From positions 1-35,521 of the IMG/VR virus record IMGVR_UViG_3300010354_018862: a stretch of 35,521 bases of DNA; one strand, given 5' to 3'. A program made the position numbers and the translations under genes. Position 1 is the first letter of the stretch. Every line of letters starts with the position of its first letter. Source of the DNA: a virus. The notes beneath the pieces were generated by a model. The model saw nothing but the letters and a program-made list of their open reading frames with translations. It was not told the origin of the DNA and made no database searches. Below are positions 16,516 through 22,677 of the stretch, in pieces.

Positions 16516-17424
16516 TCAATCATCACTGGCCAGCTTGGCGAAATAGCTCATGCTGTCATCGTCGTCGTCAAACTCGGGCTCAGCCTTGGCAGCGGGCTTG
16601 GCAGCAGATTTGCTGGCTGCGGCAGCTCGTGGCTGATCCAGATCTGCAGCCTCGGCACGACTTACTGTGCCAGTGGCATTCAGAACCTGCTCTAGTTTGC
16701 GTTTCAACTCTTCATAGCTCTTGAAGTGACGGTCACTCAGGAAGTCAGCCAGGCTATGCTCGGCGCTCCAGACTTTTTCAATCTTGGCTTCGTCGCCGTC
16801 ATAGAGTTCACTGACGCTGGCAAACTCGCTCTTGTCGTAGTTGCGATAACCTTCGACATTGCGAATCTTGAGCTTGAAGTCTGCACCCTTCCAGAAGTCA
16901 AAAGGATTCAGAGGCTCTTCATCCTGGAACTGTGGCTGCATGACATCCTTGATCTTGTCAAAGATCTTTTTACCAAACTTGAACAGGCGTACCTGACCTT
17001 CGTTGGCAGGATTGCTGGGATCGCTGATTACCAGCACATTACAGATATAACTCAGACGTCGTTTTTGCTTGCGTGCAATCTCCTTGTTGGCTTCACTGCC
17101 GCTGTTCCAAAGCTCATTGTTGAGTTCGCTGACAGGGTCAGGTTTGCCCAAAGTGGTGAGACTGTTCTCAATGTACCACTTGCCAGTAGGACCTTGAAAG
17201 CCATGGTTCCAGACACGGACCCAGGGTAGCTCTTCACCTTGAGGAGGAGGAAGGAAACGAATAACCGCATAACCGTTGCCAGCCTTGTCGACTGTGGGTT
17301 GCCAGAAGCGATCATCTTCTTTGCGGTCGCCGCCCGCGGGTTGACTGATTTTATCGACTTCCTTCATGAGGGCGTCGAAACCGCCGCGACTTTTTCTGAG
17401 ATCGGATAGACTATTAAATGCCAT
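16516..17424 (-). CDS. 32: Single-stranded DNA-binding protein gp32
   Basis: The 302-residue product has all the T4 gp32 features: the N-terminal LRKSRGGFDALM with the basic LAST-type motif for cooperative binding, the core with FWQPTVDKAGNGYAVIRFLP and WYIENSLTTLGK, and an acidic C-terminal tail (EFDDDDDSMSYFAKLASDD) that recruits replication and recombination partners. It coats single-stranded DNA in replication. The zinc-binding Cys cluster of T4 gp32 is missing: only one Cys is seen (SYICNV). It has a strong AAGGAG, its own sigma70-type promoter upstream and a terminator downstream. Confidence 0.96.
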   Translation of the reverse strand: MAFNSLSDLRKSRGGFDALMKEVDKISQPAGGDRKEDDRFWQPTVDKAGNGYAVIRFLPPPQGEELPWVRVWNHGFQGPTGKWYIENSLTTLGKPDPVSELNNELWNSGSEANKEIARKQKRRLSYICNVLVISDPSNPANEGQVRLFKFGKKIFDKIKDVMQPQFQDEEPLNPFDFWKGADFKLKIRNVEGYRNYDKSEFASVSELYDGDEAKIEKVWSAEHSLADFLSDRHFKSYEELKRKLEQVLNATGTVSRAEAADLDQPRAAAASKSAAKPAAKAEPEFDDDDDSMSYFAKLASDD

Positions 17425-17435
17425 TTGTATGCTCC

Positions 17436-17636
17436 TTATTTGCGATGTATGGACTTGGTATGGTTGGATTCATAATGTTCAGAGTCATCAAAATCATAAT
17501 CATCATCGTCATCTTCTGACGATACACTATTATATATGTGTTTCTTGTACTTATCAATGGCTTTTTCTTCCCTTGTAGCCGTTTTATTTTTGTGGCCACG
17601 ACCTTCTTCACGAAGTTTACGAAATGTCTTTCCCAT
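17436..17636 (-). CDS. Small acidic/basic protein upstream of gp32
   Basis: This 66-residue product starts MGKTFRKLREEGRGHKNK, is basic in the first half and has a run of Asp/Tyr (EDDDDDYDFDD) before a His-rich end. It fills the space between the 92-residue gene and gp32, overlapping the former by 20 nt and ending 12 nt before the latter. The MGKTFR start is familiar from small T4-like phage proteins of unknown function. The ribosome binding site is weak (AGAGA). A strong promoter for gp32 lies inside it. Confidence 0.55.
   Translation of the reverse strand: MGKTFRKLREEGRGHKNKTATREEKAIDKYKKHIYNSVSSEDDDDDYDFDDSEHYESNHTKSIHRK
17529..17557 (-). promoter_or_regulatory. Sigma70-type promoter for gp32
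   Basis: On the minus strand TTGATA (17557-17552) is followed by exactly 17 nt and a perfect TATAAT (17534-17529). The predicted start lies about 100 nt before the gp32 ATG. It would allow early host-polymerase transcription of gp32. Confidence 0.75.
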
Positions 17637-17895
17637 GTTTATCTCTTTTTACAACACGAATAAAAGGCCAATGAGTAATATACTCATGAATGTTATTTTG
17701 AGCCTGACCTATTTTCAGAGCGAACTCCTGAATGCTGCGTAGCTTGAGATTTACTTCGGTGAGCAGCATGGTCAGGTTTTGAACATCATTATCCAGACGA
17801 TACAGCTGATTTTCCAGATCTGCCAGGCGCTGTTCCTGATCATTAGGATCTTTAACTGCGTTTTTGGTCATATATGGATTGGTAGGTATTGACAT
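17617..17895 (-). CDS. Small coiled-coil protein, unknown function
   Basis: The 92-residue product has a regular heptad region at about residues 20-70 (EQRLADLENQLYRLDNDVQN, then LLTEVNLKLRSIQEFALKIG), so it should form a coiled coil. No family is recognised. It lies between gp59 and gp32 and overlaps gp59 by 44 nt if it starts at ATG 17895. An internal ATG at 17871 would reduce the overlap to 20 nt. Neither start has a convincing ribosome binding site, so translation may be coupled. Confidence 0.6.
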   Translation of the reverse strand: MSIPTNPYMTKNAVKDPNDQEQRLADLENQLYRLDNDVQNLTMLLTEVNLKLRSIQEFALKIGQAQNNIHEYITHWPFIRVVKRDKHGKDIS

Positions 17896-18442
17896 CGAAT
17901 TTAAGAAAGGGACGATATTTTTTAATTAGACGACTTGTGTCGGCCCACATAAACATCTCGGCGTGTTCGACATCATAGACATCCCGATATCCTACCAGGG
18001 CATCCAATATCACCAGTGTTTCCAGACAAATCTTGTGGCCATAGAAAGCACGCAGTATTACTGGATGCCGACCATCCTCAACACTGAACCAATCCTGATC
18101 CTGTGCCTGTTCCACCAAGGTGTCCAGATCCTGATTAAACACATAGCGCAGACTTTCTACTCGACGTTTCCAGTCTTGATACTGACGACCAGCATTGCCA
18201 TCAAATACGCCGCCCCAGTGATCACCAGCAGTAAAGTTGGCCACCATGAAGTCACAGATTTCTTTGTCCTGGTAGAGCTTGGTAAGTTTGCGAAGTTCAA
18301 CGCTCTTGCCCGAGCCTACAAAGTTTTTATGGCTGGCCACAATGCGTCCGCGTTGTTCAATGACGTCATATTTTTCGGTCTGAAAATGCGCCTTGAGTGC
18401 CAGATACATTTTATAGGCCTGAAACTCAGTCATGGCGGTCAT
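17852..18442 (-). CDS. 59: Helicase loader gp59-like
   Basis: The 196-residue product matches T4 gp59: EFQAYKMYLALKAHFQTEKY at the N-terminus, a LTKLYQDKEICDFMVANF segment, and RRVESLRYVFNQDLDTLVEQ in the centre. gp59 binds fork DNA and gp32 and loads the gp41 helicase for origin- and recombination-dependent replication. The order gp33-gp59-gp32 is the T4 order. It overlaps gp33 by ATGA. An ATG three codons in (MTEF) is a possible alternative start. Confidence 0.9.
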   Translation of the reverse strand: MTAMTEFQAYKMYLALKAHFQTEKYDVIEQRGRIVASHKNFVGSGKSVELRKLTKLYQDKEICDFMVANFTAGDHWGGVFDGNAGRQYQDWKRRVESLRYVFNQDLDTLVEQAQDQDWFSVEDGRHPVILRAFYGHKICLETLVILDALVGYRDVYDVEHAEMFMWADTSRLIKKYRPFLKFDVNTYQSIYDQKRS

Positions 18443-18795
18443 AGTGGCAGTCGGGCGCTTTTTTTCATCATGTTGGCTTCTTCGGCTTCCTCGCGGATGC
18501 GTTCTTTCAAAGCGCGGTTAATCAGTGGTGCCACGGCTTCAATGTCAATGTCCCGCTCAGCACAATACTCAATGATGATGTCCATGCGCGGCATGCGCAG
18601 TTCACGATGCTGCTTTTCCACCCAGGCGCTGAACTCATTGGCGCTGCTGAACTCACGAGTGATGAGAAATTCATTGGTAAGCTCTTCACCCTGATCGCCC
18701 ACGGTTTTGTTGACCTTGACCTTACCATCGGGCCCGGTCAGCACCATGCCCATGACGCTCTGGCCGACCCTGATCTTGTCGTTAATTCCAGCCAT
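18439..18795 (-). CDS. 33: Late transcription coactivator gp33-like
   Basis: This 118-residue protein ends with a helix-rich part containing MPRMDIIIEYCAERDIDIEA and RALKERIREEAEEANMM, the pattern of gp33 proteins in T4-like phages. gp33 bridges the sliding clamp gp45 and RNA polymerase with the late sigma gp55, so that late promoters are activated. Synteny with gp59 and gp32 supports the call, and late-promoter-like boxes in this window fit its presence. The ATG overlaps the stop of the glycosyltransferase gene upstream (TAATG). The first 60 residues are not clearly conserved with T4. Confidence 0.85.
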   Translation of the reverse strand: MAGINDKIRVGQSVMGMVLTGPDGKVKVNKTVGDQGEELTNEFLITREFSSANEFSAWVEKQHRELRMPRMDIIIEYCAERDIDIEAVAPLINRALKERIREEAEEANMMKKSARLPL

Positions 18796-19712
18796 TATTG
18801 TCTCACCACTGGATTGATGATGCCGGCAGTGGGCGCAGGATTCTGCTGCGGAGCCGGACCCTGCGCCCAGGTGGCAACTGCACCCAGATCGCAGACATAC
18901 TCATAGGTACCGACGTGCACAGTCTTGGTCCAGGGAGCCAACCAGACCTGGCCGCCGATGCTGCGCCAGCGTTTGCAGAAGGTAAAGTCTTCGCTGGTAT
19001 AGGCACGGGTAGTTGGATCAATGCTGACATCAAAATAGGCATGAGCCTTGCGATGTGCATCGGTGATGCGTGTCATGGTTTTGGGATCCATGGTTTCGCT
19101 ACCGCCACTGATGATTTCAATCTCAGGCAATTCTGCGGCCATCTTTTCAAATACTTCGCGCTTGACCATCATCAAGCCAGTGGCAATGCTTTCCACTTCC
19201 ACGGGTTCGTTGATATTGAAGGTTAAACTGTCACCAATGGGTTTGAAGGTTGATTCCGCAACCACGGCATTGATGGCCGGTCCTGGAATCTCAGGGCGAT
19301 TCTGCACCACAGCCTTGACTACATCCCAATTGATCTTCTTCTTGGCATACTGCCCGCCAATGATGTCTTTGTCAGCCTGGATCATGCGAATAACATCGTC
19401 GGCCTGAAATCCCAAATCGGCATCCAGGAACAACATGTGAGTAGCATTGCTCTTCAGGAAGCCTTCCACCAGGATGTTGCGAGCCTTGGTAATTAAACTC
19501 TCATTGGCAGCAATCTCAAACATGGCCGGAATGCCATGCTGACTGAGTTTAGTCAACAGATTGATCAGGCTGATCATGTACATGTAGTTGCATTGTCCAC
19601 CAAACATGGGAGTGGCAATGAAAATCGTAGGAGGCTTGCGCTCCTGTGGCTTGTTGATGAACAAGGGATTGAGTTTTTGCTGGTTTCGCACCGGCGGTTT
19701 AAATTTTGACAC
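18795..19712 (-). CDS. GT-A type glycosyltransferase-like protein
   Basis: The product is about 305 residues. It contains FIATPMFGGQCNYMYMISLI, then THMLFLDADLGFQADDVIRM (DxD, metal and nucleotide-sugar binding) and TGLMMVKREVFEKM, all typical of GT-A glycosyltransferases found in T4-like phages. I prefer GTG 19712 because GGAG lies 6 nt upstream of it. An ATG four codons earlier (19724) has no ribosome binding site and itself contains the GGAG. A strong sigma70-type promoter lies 54-82 nt upstream. It may modify host surface or virion glycans. Confidence 0.82.
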   Translation of the reverse strand: MSKFKPPVRNQQKLNPLFINKPQERKPPTIFIATPMFGGQCNYMYMISLINLLTKLSQHGIPAMFEIAANESLITKARNILVEGFLKSNATHMLFLDADLGFQADDVIRMIQADKDIIGGQYAKKKINWDVVKAVVQNRPEIPGPAINAVVAESTFKPIGDSLTFNINEPVEVESIATGLMMVKREVFEKMAAELPEIEIISGGSETMDPKTMTRITDAHRKAHAYFDVSIDPTTRAYTSEDFTFCKRWRSIGGQVWLAPWTKTVHVGTYEYVCDLGAVATWAQGPAPQQNPAPTAGIINPVVRQ

Positions 19713-19777
19713 TGGGTTCTCCATTCACGTCAGGGGGTAATTTATACAGCATGAATACATGCACTAGTATATATCTG

Positions 19778-19806
19778 ATTCTATAGAAAGTTTCGGTAAC
19801 TGTCAA
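19778..19806 (-). promoter_or_regulatory. Sigma70-type promoter
   Basis: A consensus TTGACA (19806-19801) is followed by 17 nt and TAGAAT (19783-19778) on the minus strand. It lies in the 85-nt gap before the glycosyltransferase gene and could also read into gp33-gp59. Just downstream is ATATATACTAG, which recurs near the promoter at 21030. Confidence 0.8.
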
Positions 19807-19809
19807 TGG

Positions 19810-20109
19810 CTATTTAAAGATAACCATGGCCAGCAACAGGCTCTGACCAAACCAGCCCAGCCCATGCAGTATGGTTGCTATGTTGTCACGCACCACAATG
19901 CTGCGTATAAACATGGTCATGAGCATGGCCTGCACCAATATGACAATGTCTAGGCTGGGTGTAATGTCGCTGAGACCAGTAAGCAGTGCCAGCGCCGTGG
20001 GCAGAAATACGCAGTGTCCAATGATGATGCCAATCCACTGCAGGGTATTGCTGCCCAGGTTGTTGAAATAGTTCTTGACTACATCAACCCATTGTTGTAT
20101 GTTATCCAT
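19810..20109 (-). CDS. Small membrane protein, possible holin
   Basis: The 99-residue product has three hydrophobic segments: about residues 24-44 (WIGIIIGHCVFLPTALALL), 50-68 (SLDIVILVQAMLMTMFI) and 80-98 (HGLGWFGQSLLLAMVIFK). Size and topology suit a class I holin. The start is coupled to the stop of the SleB-type hydrolase (TAATG), which supports a lysis role. No family is recognised, and a second holin candidate exists at 13228-13545. Confidence 0.6.
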   Translation of the reverse strand: MDNIQQWVDVVKNYFNNLGSNTLQWIGIIIGHCVFLPTALALLTGLSDITPSLDIVILVQAMLMTMFIRSIVVRDNIATILHGLGWFGQSLLLAMVIFK

Positions 20110-20648
20110 TAGCTACTTTCTCCATAGAAGATGTGTCGTCCAATTTTGGTGATCTTGGGCAGACGCCAGCCCGGGTTGACATAGTCAGCATGATAGTACA
20201 TGGCATTTTCCAGACTGGGCAGACGGAATCCTTCCAGCAGTACCTTTTTAGCCACCACCATGCTCTCGGCATAGGCTTCAGGATTGATGGGCCGGCTGCG
20301 ATGCACCTGATCGCAGTACCAGCTGAACTGACAAATGACCTTTTGATATATTACATTTTTCTGATAAACTACCTGACATACACTGCCAGGAAATTTACCG
20401 CTTTCAGCACGGTTCAGTGTAACCTGTGCCACGCCGACCTTGCCTTCGAAAGGTTCATAGCCGGCTTCGCGATAGATGTTTAGCGCCAGGCAATCCAGAT
20501 CACGTAAACGCTGATCTGCGGTTATAAAGCCCTGCTGCTGATTATGCTCTTTGAGCTGTGCCAGACTGGCGGTGGTGATCATGCCAACAAACAGCAGAGT
20601 CATCAATACGCCAATCACGGGGATTAGAAAACGAGTTTTTTCTAGCAT
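20109..20648 (-). CDS. SleB-type cell wall hydrolase with signal anchor (endolysin)
   Basis: This 179-residue protein begins with a membrane segment (residues 9-31, FLIPVIGVLMTLLFVGMITT) that should export and anchor it. The hydrolase domain follows: LDCLALNIYREAGYEPFEGK, VAQVTLNRAESGKFP, then CQFSWYCDQ and AMYYHADYVNPGW. This is the Hydrolase_2/SleB family of peptidoglycan-cleaving enzymes, with Glu in YREAGYEP as the likely catalytic acid. The signal-anchor design is like SAR endolysins. The ribosome binding site is GGAG, 5 nt before ATG. Confidence 0.9.
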   Translation of the reverse strand: MLEKTRFLIPVIGVLMTLLFVGMITTASLAQLKEHNQQQGFITADQRLRDLDCLALNIYREAGYEPFEGKVGVAQVTLNRAESGKFPGSVCQVVYQKNVIYQKVICQFSWYCDQVHRSRPINPEAYAESMVVAKKVLLEGFRLPSLENAMYYHADYVNPGWRLPKITKIGRHIFYGESS

Positions 20649-20668
20649 TGGTTCTCCAGGTTAGTGAA

Positions 20669-20686
20669 GGCCAGCCTGAGCTGGCC
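20669..20686. terminator. GC-rich hairpin without U-tract
   Basis: GGCCAGC and GCTGGCC form a perfect 7-bp stem around CTGA in the 46-nt gap between the 89-residue gene and the hydrolase gene. No run of T follows on either strand, so it may be an RNA stability or processing element rather than a terminator. Confidence 0.4.
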
Positions 20687-20694
20687 AGTCCCTA

Positions 20695-20964
20695 TCAGGT
20701 AGATTTTTTGCTGGTTTTATCTACAGGTGTATTGGAAACGAAACCATTCAAGGTCTGTGCCTTGTTGATGATGTCGTTTTCTGAGGGATAGGTTGGAAAT
20801 GCAGGATGATCTGGTATGGGTTGCCCATTCAGCTTGGCGACGTCGACCTTGACGTGCCACTCCTGCTGCAGACGATCTTTATTGGAATAGTAATCTTCCA
20901 TCAAGATCTCTTTCGCCATTTTTAGAAGTTCTAGGCGAATCTCGAACGGTGTCAGATTTGACAT
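20695..20964 (-). CDS. Small conserved phage protein, unknown function
   Basis: The 89-residue product has an N-terminal amphipathic helix (PFEIRLELLKMAKEILMEDY) followed by a polar, Pro-rich region (PIPDHPAFPTYP) and a Lys/Ser tail. The FEIRLELLKMA pattern recurs in T4-like aquatic phages without a function. AAGGAG lies 8 nt before the ATG. A TTGACA-type promoter and a TATAAATA box lie about 70-90 nt upstream, so it may be transcribed both early and late. Confidence 0.72.
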   Translation of the reverse strand: MSNLTPFEIRLELLKMAKEILMEDYYSNKDRLQQEWHVKVDVAKLNGQPIPDHPAFPTYPSENDIINKAQTLNGFVSNTPVDKTSKKST

Positions 20965-21028
20965 GGTGTTGCTCCTTTGTGTGTTGTGAAGTGTATGCTG
21001 GTTTTAAAGCAGTTCCAGCAACTGCTAG

Positions 21029-21056
21029 TATATATTTATATCACCAGGAATGTCAA
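21029..21056 (-). promoter_or_regulatory. Overlapping sigma70-type and late-type promoter
   Basis: On the minus strand TTGACA (21056-21051) is followed by 16 nt and TATATA (21034-21029), or by 18 nt and TATACT. An exact T4 late box TATAAATA (21040-21033) lies within the spacer. The promoter starts directly after the pqqA-like stop and leaves a leader of about 60 nt before the 89-residue gene. Confidence 0.7.
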
Positions 21057-21128
21057 TCAGCGATTGGCAATATACATGGTGATTTCAAAACCATAGCGCA
21101 TTTCAGTAGCAGTTGGTTTGGTCCACAT
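21057..21128 (-). CDS. pqqA: PqqA-like coenzyme PQQ precursor peptide
   Basis: This 23-residue gene encodes MWTKPTATEMRYGF followed by EITMYIANR. It has the PqqA hallmarks: an N-terminal Trp-x-Lys-Pro, the Gly-Phe-Glu-x-Thr-x-Tyr core and a C-terminal Asn-Arg. In PQQ biosynthesis, PqqE (radical SAM) cross-links the Glu and Tyr of PqqA (Glu15 and Tyr19 here), and the rest of the peptide is removed. GAGGAG lies exactly 8 nt before the ATG, so translation is well supported. No pqqB-E gene is in this window, so the host would have to supply the enzymes. Directly upstream is a hairpin with a U-tract, and directly downstream a new promoter. Confidence 0.9.
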   Translation of the reverse strand: MWTKPTATEMRYGFEITMYIANR

Positions 21129-21142
21129 AGGTCATGCTCCTC

Positions 21143-21164
21143 AAAAATCCAGGCAAGTCGCCTG
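21143..21164 (-). terminator. Short hairpin with U-tract before pqqA
   Basis: On the minus strand CAGGC and GCCTG form a 5-bp stem with loop GACTT, followed by GA and five T. The U-tract is only a base away from the pqqA ribosome binding site. It may end the transcript from the tmRNA side or act as an attenuator controlling pqqA. Confidence 0.45.
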
Positions 21165-21214
21165 TACAATATCTATACAAAATACCTCTAATGAAAATCT
21201 GTGTTGTTGCCTAA

Positions 21215-21478
21215 TTACTTCTTGACTGGCTCGGCCTTTTTAGCTGGTGCAGCCTTGGCAGCGGCCTTGGCTTCGTCAGCTTTTTTCTTTTCTTCTAAAG
21301 GATTTTTCTTGGGCTGTGGTACCAATTTCTTTTCGATACAGTTGCCCTTGGCATCCTTCTTGGCACAGACTTCCTTGAAAGTCTTGCCGTCTTTTTCTAC
21401 AATCTTGGCCGGTGCGGGTTCGGCCGCAATGGCAACCGCGGCGGCCGCAGTCAGGATCATGCCCAATAATGCTTTCAT
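21215..21478 (-). CDS. Secreted Lys/Ala-rich small protein
   Basis: The 87-residue product has a clear signal peptide (MKALLGMILTAAAAVAIAAE, cleavage probably after AIA) and a mature part with two Cys (EVCAKKDAKGNCIEKK) and a C-terminal half of alternating Lys, Ala and Glu. It should be periplasmic. Function is unknown; a protein interacting with envelope or peptidoglycan is possible. GGGAG lies 7 nt before the ATG. The gene follows the coding half of the tmRNA within about 20 nt, so both may share a transcript. Confidence 0.75.
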   Translation of the reverse strand: MKALLGMILTAAAAVAIAAEPAPAKIVEKDGKTFKEVCAKKDAKGNCIEKKLVPQPKKNPLEEKKKADEAKAAAKAAPAKKAEPVKK

Positions 21479-21499
21479 AGTTAACTCCCAAAGGTTGAG

Positions 21500-21832
21500 G
21501 TAGATGCCAGATTATTCTGTTACGAGGAAACCTGGCGAAACCCTAGGACGCTTTTATCAAGCGGCCAATGCGAACTGTTCGTCGTTTGCGTTTACGTTGT
21601 TTTGCTTTTTACGACTACTCCTGTCGTGCTGTCCACTCTGTTACTCTTTGCCCTGTCGAAACCTAGTCACCCCCATCAAAAACACAGAAGTTCGTAAAGG
21701 GAACCTGTCTCGCATACACTCGCTAGTTGCGATCTGAAGCCAGTGTATCGTCTATCTGTGCTTTTGGTGGAGGTGGGGAGAATCGAACTCCCGTCCAGAA
21801 CACCTTTCTCATTGCTTCATACAGCAATAACT
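21500..21832 (-). ncRNA. ssrA: Circularly permuted (two-piece) tmRNA
   Basis: Read on the minus strand, an acceptor piece comes first: T-arm GGGAGTTCGATTCTCCC and acceptor strand CACCTCC-A-CCA ending at 21765. An intervening segment of about 90 nt (21764-21675) contains a long ATACACT/AGTGTAT hairpin. The coding piece starts GGGGGTGACTAGGTTTCGAC at 21674. GGGGGTG pairs with CACCTCC in seven positions, including a G3-U70 wobble, the alanine identity element. The tag frame follows at 21589-21557. In ordinary tmRNAs the GGGG end precedes the CCA end; here the order is reversed. tmRNA frees stalled ribosomes and tags products for proteolysis. Outer ends are approximate. Confidence 0.93.
21557..21589 (-). 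other. tmRNA proteolysis tag reading frame ANDEQFALAA
   Basis: Ten codons starting with GCA encode A-N-D-E-Q-F-A-L-A-A and end with TGA. The C-terminal ALAA is the degron recognised by ClpXP/ClpAP adaptors in proteobacteria. The tag is close to E. coli ANDENYALAA and to betaproteobacterial tags, and unlike the longer alphaproteobacterial or cyanobacterial tags. Confidence 0.93.
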
Positions 21833-22549
21833 TTATTTATCCCAGTATCTGGCATAGTCTAGCTCTGCCCAGTACTTTTCATTGTTGCGATTGATAAAAT
21901 TTTTAATCAAATACCAGGCCATGCCCAGATAACCCATGTGATGAAATCTCCGACTATCCTGGCCAAAGTAGTGTCTGACCAATTTAAATTTTTTCACATC
22001 ATACATCTTGCTCAGAAAATAATCCTCGCTGGTACCAAATCGTGCTGGAAATCCTCCCAGCTCTTGAAACTTCTGACGTCGAGTCAGCATAAAGGCACCC
22101 ACGGCAAACGGAGTCCAGTGACTCATGCAGCGATTTATGACATTGAATATACCAAAGGCAAGCTTGGTTCTAAAGTCGCCATCGTAGCACCTAATGTAGA
22201 GTCCCACCAGGTCTAGATTATTATATTGTAGTTCACGCACACTGTCAATGATCACGGTATCAGAAAAAAATCTGACATCACTGTCAATGAACAGTATATA
22301 GGGCGTGGTGGCCAGGCGCGCACCGTTGTTCTTGGCCACACTCACTGGGCCACCGTCGATGATTTCAACATTCAAGTCGCCCTTCATCATTCCAATAACC
22401 CATCGCGTGTTGTCCGTAGAACAATCAGCAATAATAATTCTTGTATTGCCTATGCCCTGCTGTGCTCTTAAACTATTCAACAAATGAGCAATATAGTTCT
22501 CTTCATTCTTGCAAGGAACAACTATGGTAATGTTATCTTCTAAGTTCAT
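21833..22549 (-). CDS. Glycosyltransferase family 2
   Basis: This 238-residue protein has a classical GT2 start (ITIVVPCKNEENYIAHLLNS), then IIIADCSTDNTRW and the metal-binding LFIDSDVRFFSD (about residues 90-101). The acceptor side contains GAFMLTRRQKFQELGGF and TSEDYFLSKM with the ED motif. It transfers a sugar from a nucleotide donor, probably to a surface glycan. The start overlaps the stop of the 43-residue gene (ATGA). The coding region ends immediately before the tmRNA. Confidence 0.9.
   Translation of the reverse strand: MNLEDNITIVVPCKNEENYIAHLLNSLRAQQGIGNTRIIIADCSTDNTRWVIGMMKGDLNVEIIDGGPVSVAKNNGARLATTPYILFIDSDVRFFSDTVIIDSVRELQYNNLDLVGLYIRCYDGDFRTKLAFGIFNVINRCMSHWTPFAVGAFMLTRRQKFQELGGFPARFGTSEDYFLSKMYDVKKFKLVRHYFGQDSRRFHHMGYLGMAWYLIKNFINRNNEKYWAELDYARYWDK
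21834..21841 (-). promoter_or_regulatory. Late-promoter-like box at the tmRNA 5' side
   Basis: GATAAATA on the minus strand overlaps the last codons of the glycosyltransferase gene. Transcription from it would begin just before the tmRNA acceptor piece. The alternative is read-through from the upstream operon with RNA processing. Confidence 0.4.
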
Positions 22550-22677
22550 GCAATGACTTGGGTGTGTTTATGCTTGATGGATTTCTTAAGAGCCTTGAAC
22601 CAAAGTTTCTTTTCTTTGTCTTGGTCATGCTCTCTGATGGCTTTGTACATCTTCTTTGCTAACTTTCGAACTTTCAT
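22546..22677 (-). CDS. Small basic protein, 43 residues, unknown function
   Basis: This short gene encodes MKVRKLAKKMYKAIREHDQD, a Lys-rich helix, then KKLWFKALKKSIKHKHTQ. It has an excellent ribosome binding region (AAGGAGAAGGA) before its ATG, overlaps the phosphoesterase gene by 53 nt and is coupled to the glycosyltransferase start by ATGA. About a third of its residues are Lys or Arg. It may bind nucleic acid or membrane, or simply couple translation. No family is recognised. Confidence 0.65.
   Translation of the reverse strand: MKVRKLAKKMYKAIREHDQDKEKKLWFKALKKSIKHKHTQVIA

Noticed and set aside
17414-17611. 65-codon minus-strand frame overlapping the gp32 start
   Set aside because: It overlaps the gp32 start codon and ribosome binding site in another frame, and the 66-residue frame fits the gap better.
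20669-20686. Strong hairpin as a true terminator
   Set aside because: The stem is perfect but no T-run follows on either strand, so I list it only as a low-confidence element.
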